A stretch of 64,000 bases of DNA, from positions 119,147,856 to 119,211,855 of the forward strand of contig NC_089582.1 of NCBI RefSeq assembly GCF_019320115.1, written 5' to 3'. This DNA comes from Miscanthus floridulus (taxonomy: Eukaryota > Streptophyta > Magnoliopsida > Poales > Poaceae). The notes beneath the pieces were generated by a model. The model searched no databases. It saw nothing but the letters and a program-made list of their open reading frames with translations, and had not been told where the DNA came from. Made by a program: the position numbers and the translations under genes. Positions 12,807 to 23,489 of this stretch are shown here, one piece after another (the first letter of the stretch is position 1; each line of letters opens with the position of its first letter).

Positions 12807-13003
12807 GGAGAAAAGTGTTCGGCGATTTTGGAGAAAACATGTTCGGCGCTAACGTTGGAGAAAACGTGTTCGGCGCTAACGTTGGAAAAAACATGTTCGG
12901 TGATTTTGGAGAAAACATGTTCGGCGATTACGTTGGAGAAAACATGTTCGGCGATTGTGGAGAAACGTGGTCGGTGATTTAGAGAAATGTGGTCGGTGCA
13001 GTT
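12807..13003 (+). repeat. Minisatellite of 23-27 bp, about eight units
   Basis: Units start with GGAGAAAACATGTTCGGCG at 12807, 12830, 12857, 12884, 12908, 12935, 12959 and a last degenerate one near 12982. Full units are 27 bp, short ones 23-24 bp lacking the AACGTT end. The plus frame would give EKTCSALTL-like repeats, but no gene context supports translation. Confidence 0.85.
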
Positions 13004-13154
13004 ATGGCGATTACATATTGGAGTTTGTTACGAAGTAGCATGGAGCTCGACGACCGTGAGTGGATGTTAAACCACAATACAGACAAAATGGAGACAAGTT
13101 ATGGAGACCAAAACTTTACTCAGTATAAAAGTGGAGAGTACATATCTGGAGTGT

Positions 13155-14330
13155 TTCAAGGATAGAAACATATTAGGTGTTCAATGTGCCATGAGTTGGG
13201 AACATCGACTCCTTCTAGGTCACTTAGGCGATAAGACCCTGGTCGAGTAACATCTTTGACGACATAAGGCCCTTCCCAAGGGGAAGAGAGCTTGTGCATC
13301 CCTTTAGTTTTTTATTTTCTGCGGAGAACGAGATCGCCGACAGCAAATGAACGACCTTTGATGTTTCGGTTGTAGTACCACCACAAGCCTTCTAGATATT
13401 TAGCTATACGGACATAGGTGATTAGGTGTTCTTCCTCAGCCCTGTTGATGTCCTCAGACTGAACAACCTCGGCCTACTATTCATCATAATTTTCCACTCT
13501 AGGTGCTCGAAAAGTAATGTCCGCTGGTAGTATGGCTCCTAAGCCATAGACCAAGAAGTATGGAGTCACACCGGTGCTGCGACTAGCTTGAGTACGCAGT
13601 CCCTAGACTACAGCTGGAAGCTCCTTGAGCCATCTGCCCAGGTGCTTTTCTTCTTTCTGATATAGTCGATTTTTGCGGGCATCAAGGATCATGCCGTTTG
13701 CCCGTTCAACCTAGCCGTTGGCTCTTGGATGGGCAACGGAGACATATTTGATGGAGATGCAACGGTCTTCGCAGAAGTCCTAGAAGTGATGGCTTGTAAA
13801 CATAGTTCTGAGATCGGTGATGATGCTGTTCGATAGACCAAATCTGTGGATGATATCTTCGAAGAGCTCAACTGCATTCTTTGTAGTAGCCGAGACGAGC
13901 GGTTTATATTCAATCCACTTGGAGAACTTGTCGATGGCGACATATACGTACCGGAAACCACCTAGTGCTAGTTTGAAAGGCCCAATCATGTCTAGTCCCC
14001 AGCATGTGAAGGGCCAGGAAGCTGGGATGGTTTGTAGCTCTTATGCCGACACGTGTATTTGTTTAGCGAAGAAATGGCATCATTCACAACGTCGAAAGAG
14101 GTCTTCTGCATCAGTGATGGCTGTGGGCCAATAAAAACTAGCTTGAAAAGCCTTGCCAACCAGTGTTCTCGAGGCCACATGGTTGTCGCAGGAACCAGAG
14201 TGAATTTCGAGATGTGGCTTTACTCCCTCCTCTTGGATGATGCATTCTGCAGTATCCCTTCCTTGGCACTTTTCCTCATCAAGTTGCCATCCACCAGCAC
14301 GTAAAGCTTGCTTTGACGAACTGGGCATTT
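13155..14330 (-). pseudogene. Tat-2 integrase
   Basis: Domains in order: N-terminal zinc-binding module (SGSCDNHVASRTLVGKAF, FYWPTAITDAEDLFRRCE), catalytic core with the first Asp in YVAIDKFSKWIE and the second in IITDLRTMFTS (the family usually has DNG here, so DLR is altered), the Glu in the VERANGMIL block near 13690, and a C-terminal module ending in WEGPYVV and VPNSWHIEHL near 13160-13280. A TAG replaces the Gln expected just before VERANG, and further stops and frame changes separate the pieces. The role in intact relatives is insertion of the cDNA into the genome. It is not functional as it stands. Confidence 0.85.
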
Positions 14331-14555
14331 AGTTTTAGTCTTGTTGGTGGGTATCTCGGTGCTGGTGAGGTACTTGATGAATTGCTCCCTCTAATCGGCG
14401 ACCGGCGAAGGTACCGTAAGTACCAACTGCTCGGCAGGGGGAACCTCTTCGACTTCCTTATCTTCTTTGATGGATGGTGCCAGGAGATCTTGAACAAAGA
14501 CCCCCAGCAAGATCATGGCATGAGAAGAGCCCAACTTGGATAAGTGATCAACGAG

Positions 14556-14897
14556 CTAATTTTGGTCATGTACCACATGGTGATACTCGTTGCCGTAGAA
14601 TTTTCCTTCGAGCTTCCTAATTTTGGCGCAGTATGCATCCATCTTCTCACTAGAATAGGACCAATCCTTGTTGAGCTGGTTGATAACCAGCGTGGAGTCC
14701 CCGTACACCATGAGGCATTTGACGCTGAGCTCGATGGCTATACGGAGACCATGGAGACACGCTTTGTATTCCGCGGCATTGTTGGAGGGCGAAAAGTGTA
14801 TTCGAAGAACATAACGTAGCTTATCCTTGGTCGGCATAATGAACAGAATGCCCACACCAGCACCATTGATGTTAAGGGCACCATCAAAGTACATCAC
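14556..14897 (-). pseudogene. Tat-2 second (archaeal-type) RNase H
   Basis: A 113-codon open block with the RNase H core: Asp in MMYFDGAL, Glu in NNAAEYKACLHGL, Asp in LMVYGDSTLVI. This extra RNase H lies between the canonical RNase H and integrase and is a hallmark of the Tat lineage. It would degrade template RNA in the RNA/DNA hybrid. The block is continuous but has no start codon of its own; it is part of the pol polyprotein. Confidence 0.85.
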
Positions 14898-15350
14898 CTA
14901 GTGTTCGGGGAATGTAGCGGCGATGGGCTCTTGGATCTTGGTCCATTCAGCGACGAAATTAGCAAGCGCATGTGACTTAATGGTAGGTCTGCTTCTGAAT
15001 TCGATGGAGTAGGTGTTGAGCTCAACAGCCCACTTAACAATGCGCCCATTGGCCTCTTTGTTGTGGAGAATGTCCCCTAGAGGGAACTCAATGACCACGA
15101 CAATCTTGTAGTATTTGAAGTAGTGTCAGAGTTTGTGTGACGTAATAAGAATGACGTATAATAGCTTTTGTACCTGAGGATAATGAGTTTTGGGCTCATT
15201 AAGTATCTCGTTATAAGCATGCCTGGCTTCCTCGCGTTCGACGACAATAGATGTGCTCACGACGCGAGAAGTAGCGGCAATGTATATTAGCAGAGTCTCA
15301 TCTGGACGTGGCACCATCATGATCAGAGGCTTTGTTAAGAACACCTTGAG
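14898..15350 (-). pseudogene. Tat-2 canonical RNase H
   Basis: Two open pieces (15126-15344 and 14898-15098) match the first RNase H and linker of Tat pol: LLIYIAATSRVVS, KTHYPQVQKLLYV, IEFRSRPTIKSHALANF. A stop and frame break separate them around 15100-15125. It follows RT directly, as expected for the polyprotein order. Confidence 0.75.
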
Positions 15351-16268
15351 CTACTCAAAAGCTGAGTCTGCCTCCTTTGACCAGGAAAAGCACTCGAAGG
15401 CCTTGAGGAGCTTGAAGAAAGGTAGCCCTTTTTCGCCGAGGCGTGATATGAAGCGACTTAAAGTAGCCATGCAGCCTGTAAGCTTCTGTATATCCTTGAT
15501 GCATGTCGATCGTTTCATATTGGTGATGGCGGAGACCTTGTTAGGGTTAGGTTCGATACCTCGAGCACTGACGATGTAGCCTAGCAGTATACCGGATGGA
15601 ACTCTAAAGACGCACTTTGAAGGGTTCAACTTCCATTAGTACTTATGTAGGTTGGTGAAAGTTTCTTCGAGGTCGGCGATAAGGTTGTTGGTGGTCTTGG
15701 TCTTGACGACCACGTCATCTATGTAGGCTTTGACATTGTGGCCAATCTATTGGTCAAGGCACATCTAGATGGCCCTTTGATAGGTAGCTCTGGCGTTCTT
15801 GAGTCCAAAGGACATAGTTGTGTAGCAATATGCACCGAAAGGCGTAATGAACGACGTCTTGATCTGGTCTTCTTCCTTGAGGGAGATCTGATGATAGCTG
15901 GAGTAATAGTCAAGGAAGGAGAGTAGTTCATAGCCGGCGGTGGAGTCTACAACCTCATCTATACGAGGCAGGCCAAAGGGGTCTTTACGACAGTGTTTGT
16001 TAAGATCAGTATAATCAACACACATTCTCCATTCTTTATTCTTTTTTAGAACAAGAACATGGTTTGCTAACCAATCTGGATGATACACTTCTTTTATAAA
16101 CCCAGCAGCTAAGAGCCATTTTATTTCTACCCTAATAGCCTCCTTCTTATCTGGCGTGAATCGGTGGAGTATCTGCTTGATCGGTTTGGTGGTCGGCGAG
16201 ACACTCAAGGAGTGCTCGATCTTCTTCCGTGGTACCCCCAGCATGTCTCTAGGTTTCCAAGCAAACAC
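15351..16268 (-). pseudogene. Tat-2 reverse transcriptase
   Basis: Reads from FAWKPRDMLGVP (16268) through WRMCVDYTDLNK, motif A LLSFLDYYSSYHQI (catalytic Asp present), FGAYCYTTMSFGLKNA, and motif C AYIDDVVVK at 15714-15725 (the DD pair intact). The thumb and connection are at 15351-15629 (NPSKCVFRVPSG, LLGYIVSARGIE). The frame is broken between motifs B and C by two TAG codons close together and by a stop upstream of NPSKC. The catalytic residues survive although the reading frame does not. Confidence 0.9.
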
Positions 16269-16539
16269 ATCGGCGTTGGCACATAGGAAGGAGACGAGCG
16301 CGCTTTCCTATTTGGGGTCAAGGTGAGCCCCAATCTTCACGGTCTTAGAGATGTCGTCGAGGCCGAGGCTGACCTCCTTGATTACCTTGGACTTGGTGGA
16401 GGCATGAGGAAGCTCTAGCTCTAGGATCTCCATGTCATCGACGAGCACTGTCTTGGCTTCGGTGACCACGCTAGCTATCTGGATAGAGAGGTTGGTGGCT
16501 TCAGCGAGAGCGAGACTCTCTGTCTCGCAGGCGTATGCA

Positions 16540-17000
16540 ACTGAGAGGTTGGCTCGTAGAGCCAGGACTCATGCAGGCAAAGGCATCTTCATCACCAGAT
16601 ATGCATAGTGTGGTATGGCCATGAACTTGGCCAGAGCTGGCCAACCAAGTATGGCGTGGTAGGCGGTGTCAAAGTCGGCGACGTAGAAGTTGATATGCTC
16701 GATGCGGTAGTTGCTTGCCATGCCGAACTATACTAGTAGGGTGATCTCTCCAAGTGGTTTGGATGCCCTTCTAGGTACCACACCCTAGAAGGAGGAGTCC
16801 GAGGGTGTCAGATCTGTTATCACGAGGCCCAACTCCCTTAGGGCCCCGACGAAGAGTAGGTTCAAAGCGCTGCCACCGTCAACGAGGACTTTTCTGAAGA
16901 GCACCTTCTGGACGATTGCATCGAGGACAAGGGGGAAACGCCCTATGTAGGGTATGTCCACCCCCTGGTTGGCCCTACTAAAGGTGATGGGGACCTCGGA
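16540..17000 (-). pseudogene. Tat-2 aspartic protease
   Basis: The block KVLVDGGSALN near 16870-16900 is the active-site motif in the D-G-G form usual for Tat proteases. Downstream comes HAILGWPALAKFMA near 16620-16660, the flap/C-terminal signature of retroviral-type proteases. A TAG lies between them near 16787. In relatives it cleaves the gag-pol polyprotein. The region 16269-16540 is the protease-RT linker. Confidence 0.75.
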
Positions 17001-17149
17001 CCATGGGCAATAATTAGGGTTGGTGGTGGTTTACTCTAAAGTGACGGCGAGCACTCGTCGGGCGGTGAGCTTTCATTCTCTTCTACTCTTAGTGGAGGCG
17101 AGGCCCCAAAGATGGTGGCGACCACCTTATCGTGGTCCTAAAAGGCATT

Positions 17150-19446
17150 GTTGTTGCCCCCAGGTGGTCGGTGACCTCTAGCTCCATCATTGGCGTCATC
17201 ATCAAGCCTCTTGTCCTAAAACTCCTTAGCCAGACCAATGCAGTCCTTCATCTTGTGTTTGGCATTCTTGTGAAGAGGTCATGGGCCATCGAGGATCTTT
17301 TGGTTCTATTCATCATAGTTGCGCTTGGCGCGAGGTTGACTGACAGCAGCGACGATATGTTCTGGCTGGCGGTGGCAATTTTGGCCAGGCCTATGTCCTC
17401 CTGACCGATCACGGCCGCTGTCATGATGGTAGCTACAGTCGTCAGGGTGGCGGTCGATGTGGCATCGGTCGTTGGGGCGGTCGTGATAGCGGTGAGGCAG
17501 GCGATGAGTGTCTGCATCCTCATTGAAGCGCACCTTAGCTTCCTCGGCATTGGCGTACTGGTTGGCCATAGTGATCATCTCGCCGATACCGGTGGGTAGC
17601 TTGTGGTTGAATTTGGAGCGAAGCTCACGATGGTGGAGTCATTGGATAAAGGCGGTGACAACCTTAGCTTCTGTGATGTTGGGAATAGAGTTCCTCATCT
17701 CGGAGAAACATCAAAAGTAATTGTGGAGGAGCTTGGATGGCTTTTGGTTGATGCGACTGAGATCATGATTGGTGCCGGGTCGAGTACATGTGGCCATATA
17801 GTTATCCATGAAGACTTACTTCAACTCTTCCCATGATTCGATGGAGTCCGACACAAGGCTGGTAAACCAGCTCATGGCGGGTGGCATGAGCATGATGGGG
17901 AGATAATTTGCCATGATGCTAGTGTCTCCTCTAATGGCGCGAACAGTAGTGGCGTAAGCCTACAGCCACTGAGTTGGGTTCATTCTTCCTTCATAGGGCT
18001 CAACCCTAGTGATTTTAAAACCATGGGGCCACTGGAGTGTTCGGAGCACCCTAGTGAAAGCTAGGGGCCCCTTAGGGTTGTCGACACCGTCATCTGCGGC
18101 ATTGCAGTCAAGGATAGGCTCGAGGGCTGAGTCTAGGTTGCCATACTCCTTCTTGTACTCCTAGTGGCGATGCACTTCATCTTCATGGTGATCGAAGCGA
18201 CATTGCTTGATACGCCATTGCGCATCCAGGAGGTTGCTAAGGTGCACTTGAGCATCCTGTTCGACCTCCTGGTCATGTTGGTGATGGTGTTCAGCGCGAT
18301 AGCCCTCAGCTCCCCCTGGAGAGGTAGCGACTGGTCGGTGAAATGGCTTTGACTAGGGCGGCGATTGGATCTTGGCGTAGTTGATCAGTGAATCATGCTC
18401 ATAGAGCATGAAGGTCTTTGATCCTCGTGAATCTCATTGACCTGACAGTGAGCCACTTTAAGCATGGCGGCGATCTTGGTGAGCTTAGGTGTTTGAGGGA
18501 AATGAGCGAGCTCATTGATGGCTACTGCCAGATTGGCGCTTGGAGTCTTGAAGACGTCGTGGCCATCGACGTGGAGAAATTCTTCATCAAGGTTGCGATG
18601 AAGCGGGAGCGGTCTTCCTTGTGAATTGAGCCGATTATCCCAAGCAGCCTCGGCCCTCGCAATGGCTGCCTCATTTTCTAGGTGTTGCACGTGGTTGACG
18701 TTCCGGTTCTCCTGAGCAACGCGCTCCTCCTCAGTTTCGCCGTTCCAAGGAGGGCTGTCGATGCTGACATTGAAGATCGCACCACCCCAGAAGGGTGGAA
18801 GGAGGAATTGCTCGGAGAAGGTTTTGGTGAGGGTCTTCGTAGAGCCCTAAGACTCGGAGCCTGGAGTTTCTTCTAGGATGGTCTAGAGGGGCACCCTGGG
18901 GCTCCAGTCTAAGTGTAGCATGTTGATGGCTAGCGAAAGCTGGATGGTGACCTGGTTGGTGAGTAGACGGGCGTAGTCCACCTGGTCGATGAGTTTGCCC
19001 CTTGGGGCGTGTTGGTAAGTGGCGGCGGTGTTGGTGAACCCGAAGGGTAGGGCCATAACCCCTGTAGTTTCCCAAGCAGCCTCTGATAGATCTGGATCGG
19101 AGGGTGGTTGGCGCTGAACCAGAGTGTCTAGAGCTAATTCGGCAATGGAGAGACAATCGGCGAGCTTCAGTCCGACCCGATCGATGGATTCGATCAGATC
19201 ATCATTGTTGATCTACCTCCTTTGGTAGCGAGGAAGCAGACGATGAGTCGTTGCTGAAGGAGACCTTAGAATCAGCTCTGAGATCGGATCTATAGTTGTA
19301 GGTGCGGGGGTGGTCAGTGCAGAACCGATCTGCCTTGGCTCGAGGAGCTCTCCAACTCCGTCAGTGTTGATGCCCCATGAGATGGATCCAACCATGAAGA
19401 TCTGACCGGGCTATGGAAGGGACGAAGAGCCTGTGGAAAAAGCCAT
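17150..19446 (-). pseudogene. Tat-2 gag
   Basis: ATG at 19446 lies about 50 bp after the LTR end and opens one frame readable to about 18385 (includes VQHLENEAAIARAEAAWDN), interrupted by TAG codons (for example near 19411 and 19213). The retrotransposon gag core follows (QWLQAYATTVRAIRGD, ANYLPIMLMPAMSW near 17880-18000; NKPLPTGIG..NQYANAEEAK-like end near 17540-17600). A short Cys/His motif, GPCPLHKNAKHKMKDC near 17240-17290, takes the place of a zinc knuckle. Gag builds the virus-like particle in the cytoplasm in intact relatives. The N-terminal extension before the core is long, as is usual for Tat gags. Confidence 0.8.
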
Positions 19447-19469
19447 CTTGTTCGATAAGGAAACAACAC

Positions 19470-19494
19470 GCACACCCCTACTTGGCGCGCCAAC
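19470..19494 (-). other. Primer binding site of Tat-2
   Basis: On the minus strand the LTR end is followed by GTTGGCGCGCCAAGTAGGGG; TGGCGCGCCA.. ends in the complement of a tRNA CCA tail. I do not assign the tRNA. Confidence 0.6.
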
Positions 19495-19966
19495 AGTCGA
19501 TAGAATATTATCAACAGTCCTCCGAGGGGTATCCCACGGAGGTAGATTGATCGGCAGAGGAGCATGAGATCAAGAACAAGAAGGCAACAGGGACACACAA
19601 GTTAGATAGGTTCAGGCCATCAGTATGACATAATACCCTACTCCTGTGGTCTGTTGGTTTGTATTAGCTATCGTATGATATTGCGTGAGTTTGGAGGGGG
19701 TCCCTGCCCATCTTATATAGTCTGGGGAGCAGGGTTACAAGTCAGTTAGATCTGAGAGATAATCGGAAAGTAATAACTGATTACAGGAATCTTGGGATCG
19801 TACATATCCTAATAGATTTCATAGTATCTTCAGGATATCTTCCTAGTGTCTTGCGGGAGGTGCCGAGCAGAGTCATGCCCTGCAAGGCTTCATCTTGTGG
19901 GCTGGGCAACCCTAGGGGCACAGCCCATGTGGCCTGCCATGGGTATCCAGGGTCATACACCCCACA
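19495..19966 (-). repeat. Tat-2 5' LTR
   Basis: 472 bp, reverse complement of the Tat-1 LTR over its whole length. It starts (minus) TGTGGGGTGTATGACC and ends TATTCTATCGACT. A TATA box is at 19713-19719 (minus). Confidence 0.8.
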
Positions 19967-20481
19967 TAGTACGAAACAAGTTTCCTTGTATAGCTTGTGA
20001 TGTGTCTCGCCCGATCAGATATACGATGCTCGGACTTTCTTGCATGTGCTATAAAATTTGAATCTATGTGGCTCCTCCATTTGGTATTACATCAGCATGA
20101 GACTTGATTAGATGAATTCTGTTATGCATGTTTACCATACTACAGATCAGAAAGGGAACTAAAAAAACCTATAGGCAAAACCAACCAACGATAGCTAGAA
20201 ACCGGCTACCAAATGACCAAAGGACCTGATCTACACCATGCTCAATAGAGTTTAATCCACCTAATTAATACAAAGTTCAACAATATAGTAAACACAGATA
20301 TGCAAATAAGACTTCACAAATCAAAACCTCTATACATTTGAACGCATCCAACGTAAAATGCAAGGGAAGATACATAAGGAAGAATAACAACATAAGGAAA
20401 GAGTAACAACATGTACTCCCTCCGTACTCCCAACATAAGGAAGATACATCAAATGCAATGTGAGATACATCAAATGGAACT
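19967..20481. other. Flanking sequence without a gene; Stowaway-like fragment
   Basis: AT-rich sequence between the Tat-2 LTR and the 3' end of the unrecognised gene. At 20414-20440 TACTCCCTCCGTACTCCC resembles the terminal motif of grass Stowaway MITEs (CTCCCTCCGT), but no partner inverted repeat was found. GATACATCAAATG occurs twice (about 20445 and 20464). Confidence 0.45.
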
Positions 20482-21102
20482 TTATTTACTCCTCAACTCA
20501 TTGTCGGTATCACTGTCCTCATCCTCCTTGTTGGTATCAACGTCATTGCTGTCCTCGTCAGCGGTGATGCGGTTGGCCACCTACTCAGCATCCACATGAA
20601 CCAGGTTGTGCCAGTGCTTCTTGATGTTGTGGGTGGTGCTGATTCCCCATGTCGTGACGCTAGTGTTGAAGCCATCTATCTAGCTCTAGTAGCAAGCGAG
20701 GATGTACTCCACATTGTCCGCGTGATTCTTGTTCAGGTAGGCTGGCAGTTCTTCTAGGACATTGGTGAGTTGGTGAAAAATGAAGACGTAATGGCTCACC
20801 TTTTCCTCCCGAGGCAGGTTGAGGGTGCCCAGACCAGTGTTCTATAGCACATTCCTAATGTTCAAGAAAGCCATACTCATGATGACAATGGCCCAATCGT
20901 CTCTATCTCCAAAGGGATCCACCGGAGCTTCATCTTGATTCATCACGGGCATGGTGTCATCCTCCTTCACCACGGGCATGGCATCTTCCTTGGACTTCAC
21001 CACGGGCACGGCGTCATCCCCCTCCCGTGCATGTTTCATAGAAGGCTCGCCCTTTACCATGGCGGTGGCTAAGAGTGAAGTAGGTTTAGAGAAGGCAACC
21101 AC
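20482..21102 (-). pseudogene. Unrecognised host-like gene with repeat-rich N-terminus
   Basis: One frame of 207 codons from ATG (MVAFSKPTSLLATAMVKG) to TAA at 20482-20484, interrupted by four stops, all TAG (20842, 20686, 20680, 20581). Residues about 28-58 contain three copies of a D-x-(V/M)-P-V-(V/M) repeat, also visible as three repeats of CACCACGGGCATGG-like DNA. The middle (WAIVIMSMAFLNIRNVL, HYVFIFHQLTNVLEELPAYL, NHADNVEYILACY) is well-behaved protein sequence; the C-terminus is acidic (EDEDSDTDNELRSK). I do not recognise the family. The last bases plus 3' flank resemble the 3' end of the F-box gene at 21450-21490. Function unknown; the gene is probably dead. Confidence 0.6.
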
Positions 21103-21484
21103 ACATTCTTGGTGATTTTAGATCTACAGTGGGAATGGGAGGGCTCAGGGAAGGAAGGAAAACAAGCAGAGTTGCGGAAGAGATCACGATAATTAATATA
21201 TCACTACTACAGAGGAGCCATTGGTGTTTTTTATTTTTTGGAACAAAGAGGAGCCATTGGTATTGAAATGTTACTGCATACGCAAGAAAGTCCGACCTCT
21301 GTTGGTTTGAACATGTCTGACACACTGCATAGACCTTAGCTTACATTACAAACAAGTTAAAGTTGCTGCAAAATAATGACAACATCCATCCAAGAGGAAA
21401 TTAACATGTCCATACACAATATAATCAAACAACACTGATCCATTTAAACATGTCATGATAGAGAGATACATCATGGAACTTTAT
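21103..21484. other. Spacer between two minus-strand genes
   Basis: Acts as 3' flank of the F-box gene and 5' flank of the unrecognised gene. GAGGAGCCATTGGT occurs twice (21212 and 21250), the first directly after CACTACTACA at 21202. No gene seen. Confidence 0.5.
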
Positions 21485-22099
21485 TTACTCCTCTACTAAT
21501 GACTCCAACTCTGAGAACAAGGAAACATAGGGAAGATAGTAAGGTCTACCGTTGATTTTTGGCAGGATGCCACGTTTTAAAAACTGACTGTAATGTATAG
21601 GGATGACATTAACTTTTCTGTTGTCCATGTTATATGCGACGATGTCATTTTCCACCCTAACCCCAACAAAGAGAAGCAAATTCCATTTTGGGTGAACCGT
21701 TGAGTAGTACTCATTAACATCGTAGTACGAGTAATAACTAAATTCAATGTTAGTCTGTGCAAACACCTTCAAAATGCTAATAATATGCTTCAATGTCTAT
21801 TTATTAGTACCATAGTCTTCAAGGATCTAGATTGAAAGTTTGGACATATTACGACCATGAACAGTACATACACACAAGTGACCCTAAGTTTGATGGATGG
21901 AGGGTGAAGAACTACGTGGGTAAGGAATTTTCCTCCATGTCTCTCCCTCCATATCCACAACAAGTATCTGAGGGTAAACCCCTGAATACCCCATAATGTG
22001 CAGACAACCATTAAGTTACACAGTTTCTGATGATCTCATTTCTTCTGATCTCTCAATTATCACACAAGTATTTGGTCCCCATTTAGATTCCTTACAGAT
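21485..22099 (-). pseudogene. F-box gene, 3' half: F-box-associated domain
   Basis: Minus-strand frame entering from the X insertion site (ATCTG at 22095-22099, then KESKWGPNTCVIIERSEE) and running to TAA at 21485-21487. It contains the grass F-box-associated signature: ILVVDMEGETWRKIPYPR, GHLCVCTVHGRN, then LSI-ILEDYGTN and TLKHIISILKVF. Premature stops are one TAA and three TAG; two of the TAGs fall on positions where relatives have Trp (after LSI and after TNK). In the family, the F-box binds SKP1 of an SCF ubiquitin ligase and the C-terminal domain binds the substrate. Read together with 61684-62223 this is one gene cut by about 39.6 kb of inserted DNA. The 5-bp target duplication of X lies inside a codon of this domain. 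Confidence 0.8.
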
Positions 22100-23463
22100 T
22101 GTTGATGGTAGTTAACATTCATCATAAACCATCAATATAACTTATATAAATGCATAAAAAGGATCACCAACATAGGTCTAGGGGCTTAAACTAATAAATT
22201 CCATAAGTTTTGATGAATCTATGTTTGCAGGAGGATTTACTCAGAAAATTGTCAAGGAGGGCCTATTCGTCAAAGCAAATCACATTTATGCACAACGAAA
22301 CCAACATGGGAAGACTCTAGAAGACTCTAGAAGGCAAACCACTGAAGTAGAGGGCAGATGGCTACCATGTGGGACTGGCCGGCCCCACCTGTAGGCTGCC
22401 CGCCCCCTTGGTCCCACCTGTTAGCCCCTCCTTCAAATGTCGGTTCTCCACCACCTCCTAGATTGTATCTATGTTGTCCTTTCAAGTCGGTTTGATCTGA
22501 GTGTCCAGAATTGGTGCTTCGGCCTATATATAGCAGCCCCTACCCCTCTCCCTAGAGCATCCCTAAAACCCTAATTCATACCTCTCATTCAGAGATCAAG
22601 ATACACTAGGAGGATTAGGACTAGACTCTCCAATATAGTATATTAGTAGCTCGGGAGTGATGGTTGAGTTGGGCTCATGCTCAAGTTCTAGATCTAGTCT
22701 TAGAGGCTCGGTAAATCCTTGTATCTTCACTTCCACATCTTGTAAGACCTATTATAAATTCATTATTTTCTATCTACATGGCTATGCTTACATTTAATAT
22801 GTATCTTGCTTAGTTGAGATAATCATTACTTTTGTGTGCGAGTTCATAGAGCGCTTAGCCTACTAGTTTATCGATTGGGCTAAGTAGTCAAGCCTCGTGT
22901 AAGCATGGTGCTTATACAATGATCTACCTGTGAGTACACCCTGTTCTCTAGTTGGGTGGTAGCAGTGGGAGGTCACAGCCATGTCTATCCTTTGTAGTAC
23001 ACTCTGAATTGAGCAGGTTCTTAAATTATAGGACCATAGCACGTCGGTAGAGTTATCTATTGTGGGTACTCTACCATCTATGTGGCGTACCAAAGTGCAC
23101 AAGAGTAGAGTTAGTCTTAGCTATAATTAGGTATATATATATACTTTGATCCTATAATAAGAATATCATAGGAATCTACCTCACCTGTTGCTCTCCCGAG
23201 TTGACTAGTTTATGATATCTTATAGATCTACCCCCTGAGTATCATTATCCTTAATTTCTATCATTACCCTCACCCCTGCTCTAGCCATGCTGGTATGTTG
23301 ACCAATAGATACTCCTTTGATATTCAATAAGTCTTTACTCCAATGTTTCCCTATGGTAAAATATAAATAACGATACCTGGAATACTCCCGGTAAAATGCT
23401 ACAATGGTATTATGTGTGCTTGCAGAATCCTTCATATTCTATTTGCACTTTTAAATACCAACA
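22100..23463 (+). repeat. Element X left LTR (1,364 bp)
   Basis: Starts TGTTGATGGTAGTTAAC and ends TTTAAATACCAACA. A TATA box TATATATA is at 22525-22532, followed by CCCTAAAACCCTAATTCATACC. GACTCTAGAA is duplicated in tandem near 22312-22330 but single in the right LTR. Confidence 0.9.
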
Positions 23464-23471
23464 AGCATTTT

Positions 23472-23489
23472 TGATGTCATTGCCAGAGA
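23472..23489 (+). other. Primer binding site of X, Asp-tRNA type, mutated
   Basis: TGATGTCATTGCCAGAGA, eight bases after the LTR. Against the usual Asp-tRNA site TGGCGCCGTTGCCGGGGA it differs at six positions, all C-to-T or G-to-A. Confidence 0.65.

Larger units (their letters stand above)
9991..19966 (-). mobile_element. Tat-lineage Ty3/gypsy retrotransposon Tat-2, interrupted near its 3' end
   Basis: Minus-strand element. The order along its own direction is 5' LTR (19966-19495), primer binding site, gag (from 19446), protease, RT, RNase H, an additional archaeal-type RNase H, integrase (to about 13155), minisatellite and 260-bp repeats, then an antisense ORF on the plus strand (10020-12112). 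The dual RNase H plus antisense ORF define the Tat lineage. The 3' end and 3' LTR are beyond the Tekay-like insertion at 9990 and not in the window. It is the oldest member of the left nest by nesting order. Confidence 0.85.

Noticed and set aside
12660..12977. Repeat protein with EKTCSALTL units
   Set aside because: It is the translation of a minisatellite with units of 23-27 bp that are not all multiples of three, and the start and context do not support a gene.
20414..20440. Complete Stowaway MITE
   Set aside because: Only one terminal-like motif; no inverted partner or TA duplication found nearby.
21202..21225. Possible left CACTA terminus (CACTACTACAGAGG), which would pair with 63873 and enclose the F-box gene
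   Set aside because: Only CACTACTA agrees with the right end; the next bases differ, the flanking trinucleotides (tat and ata) are not a duplication, and no matching subterminal repeats are present.
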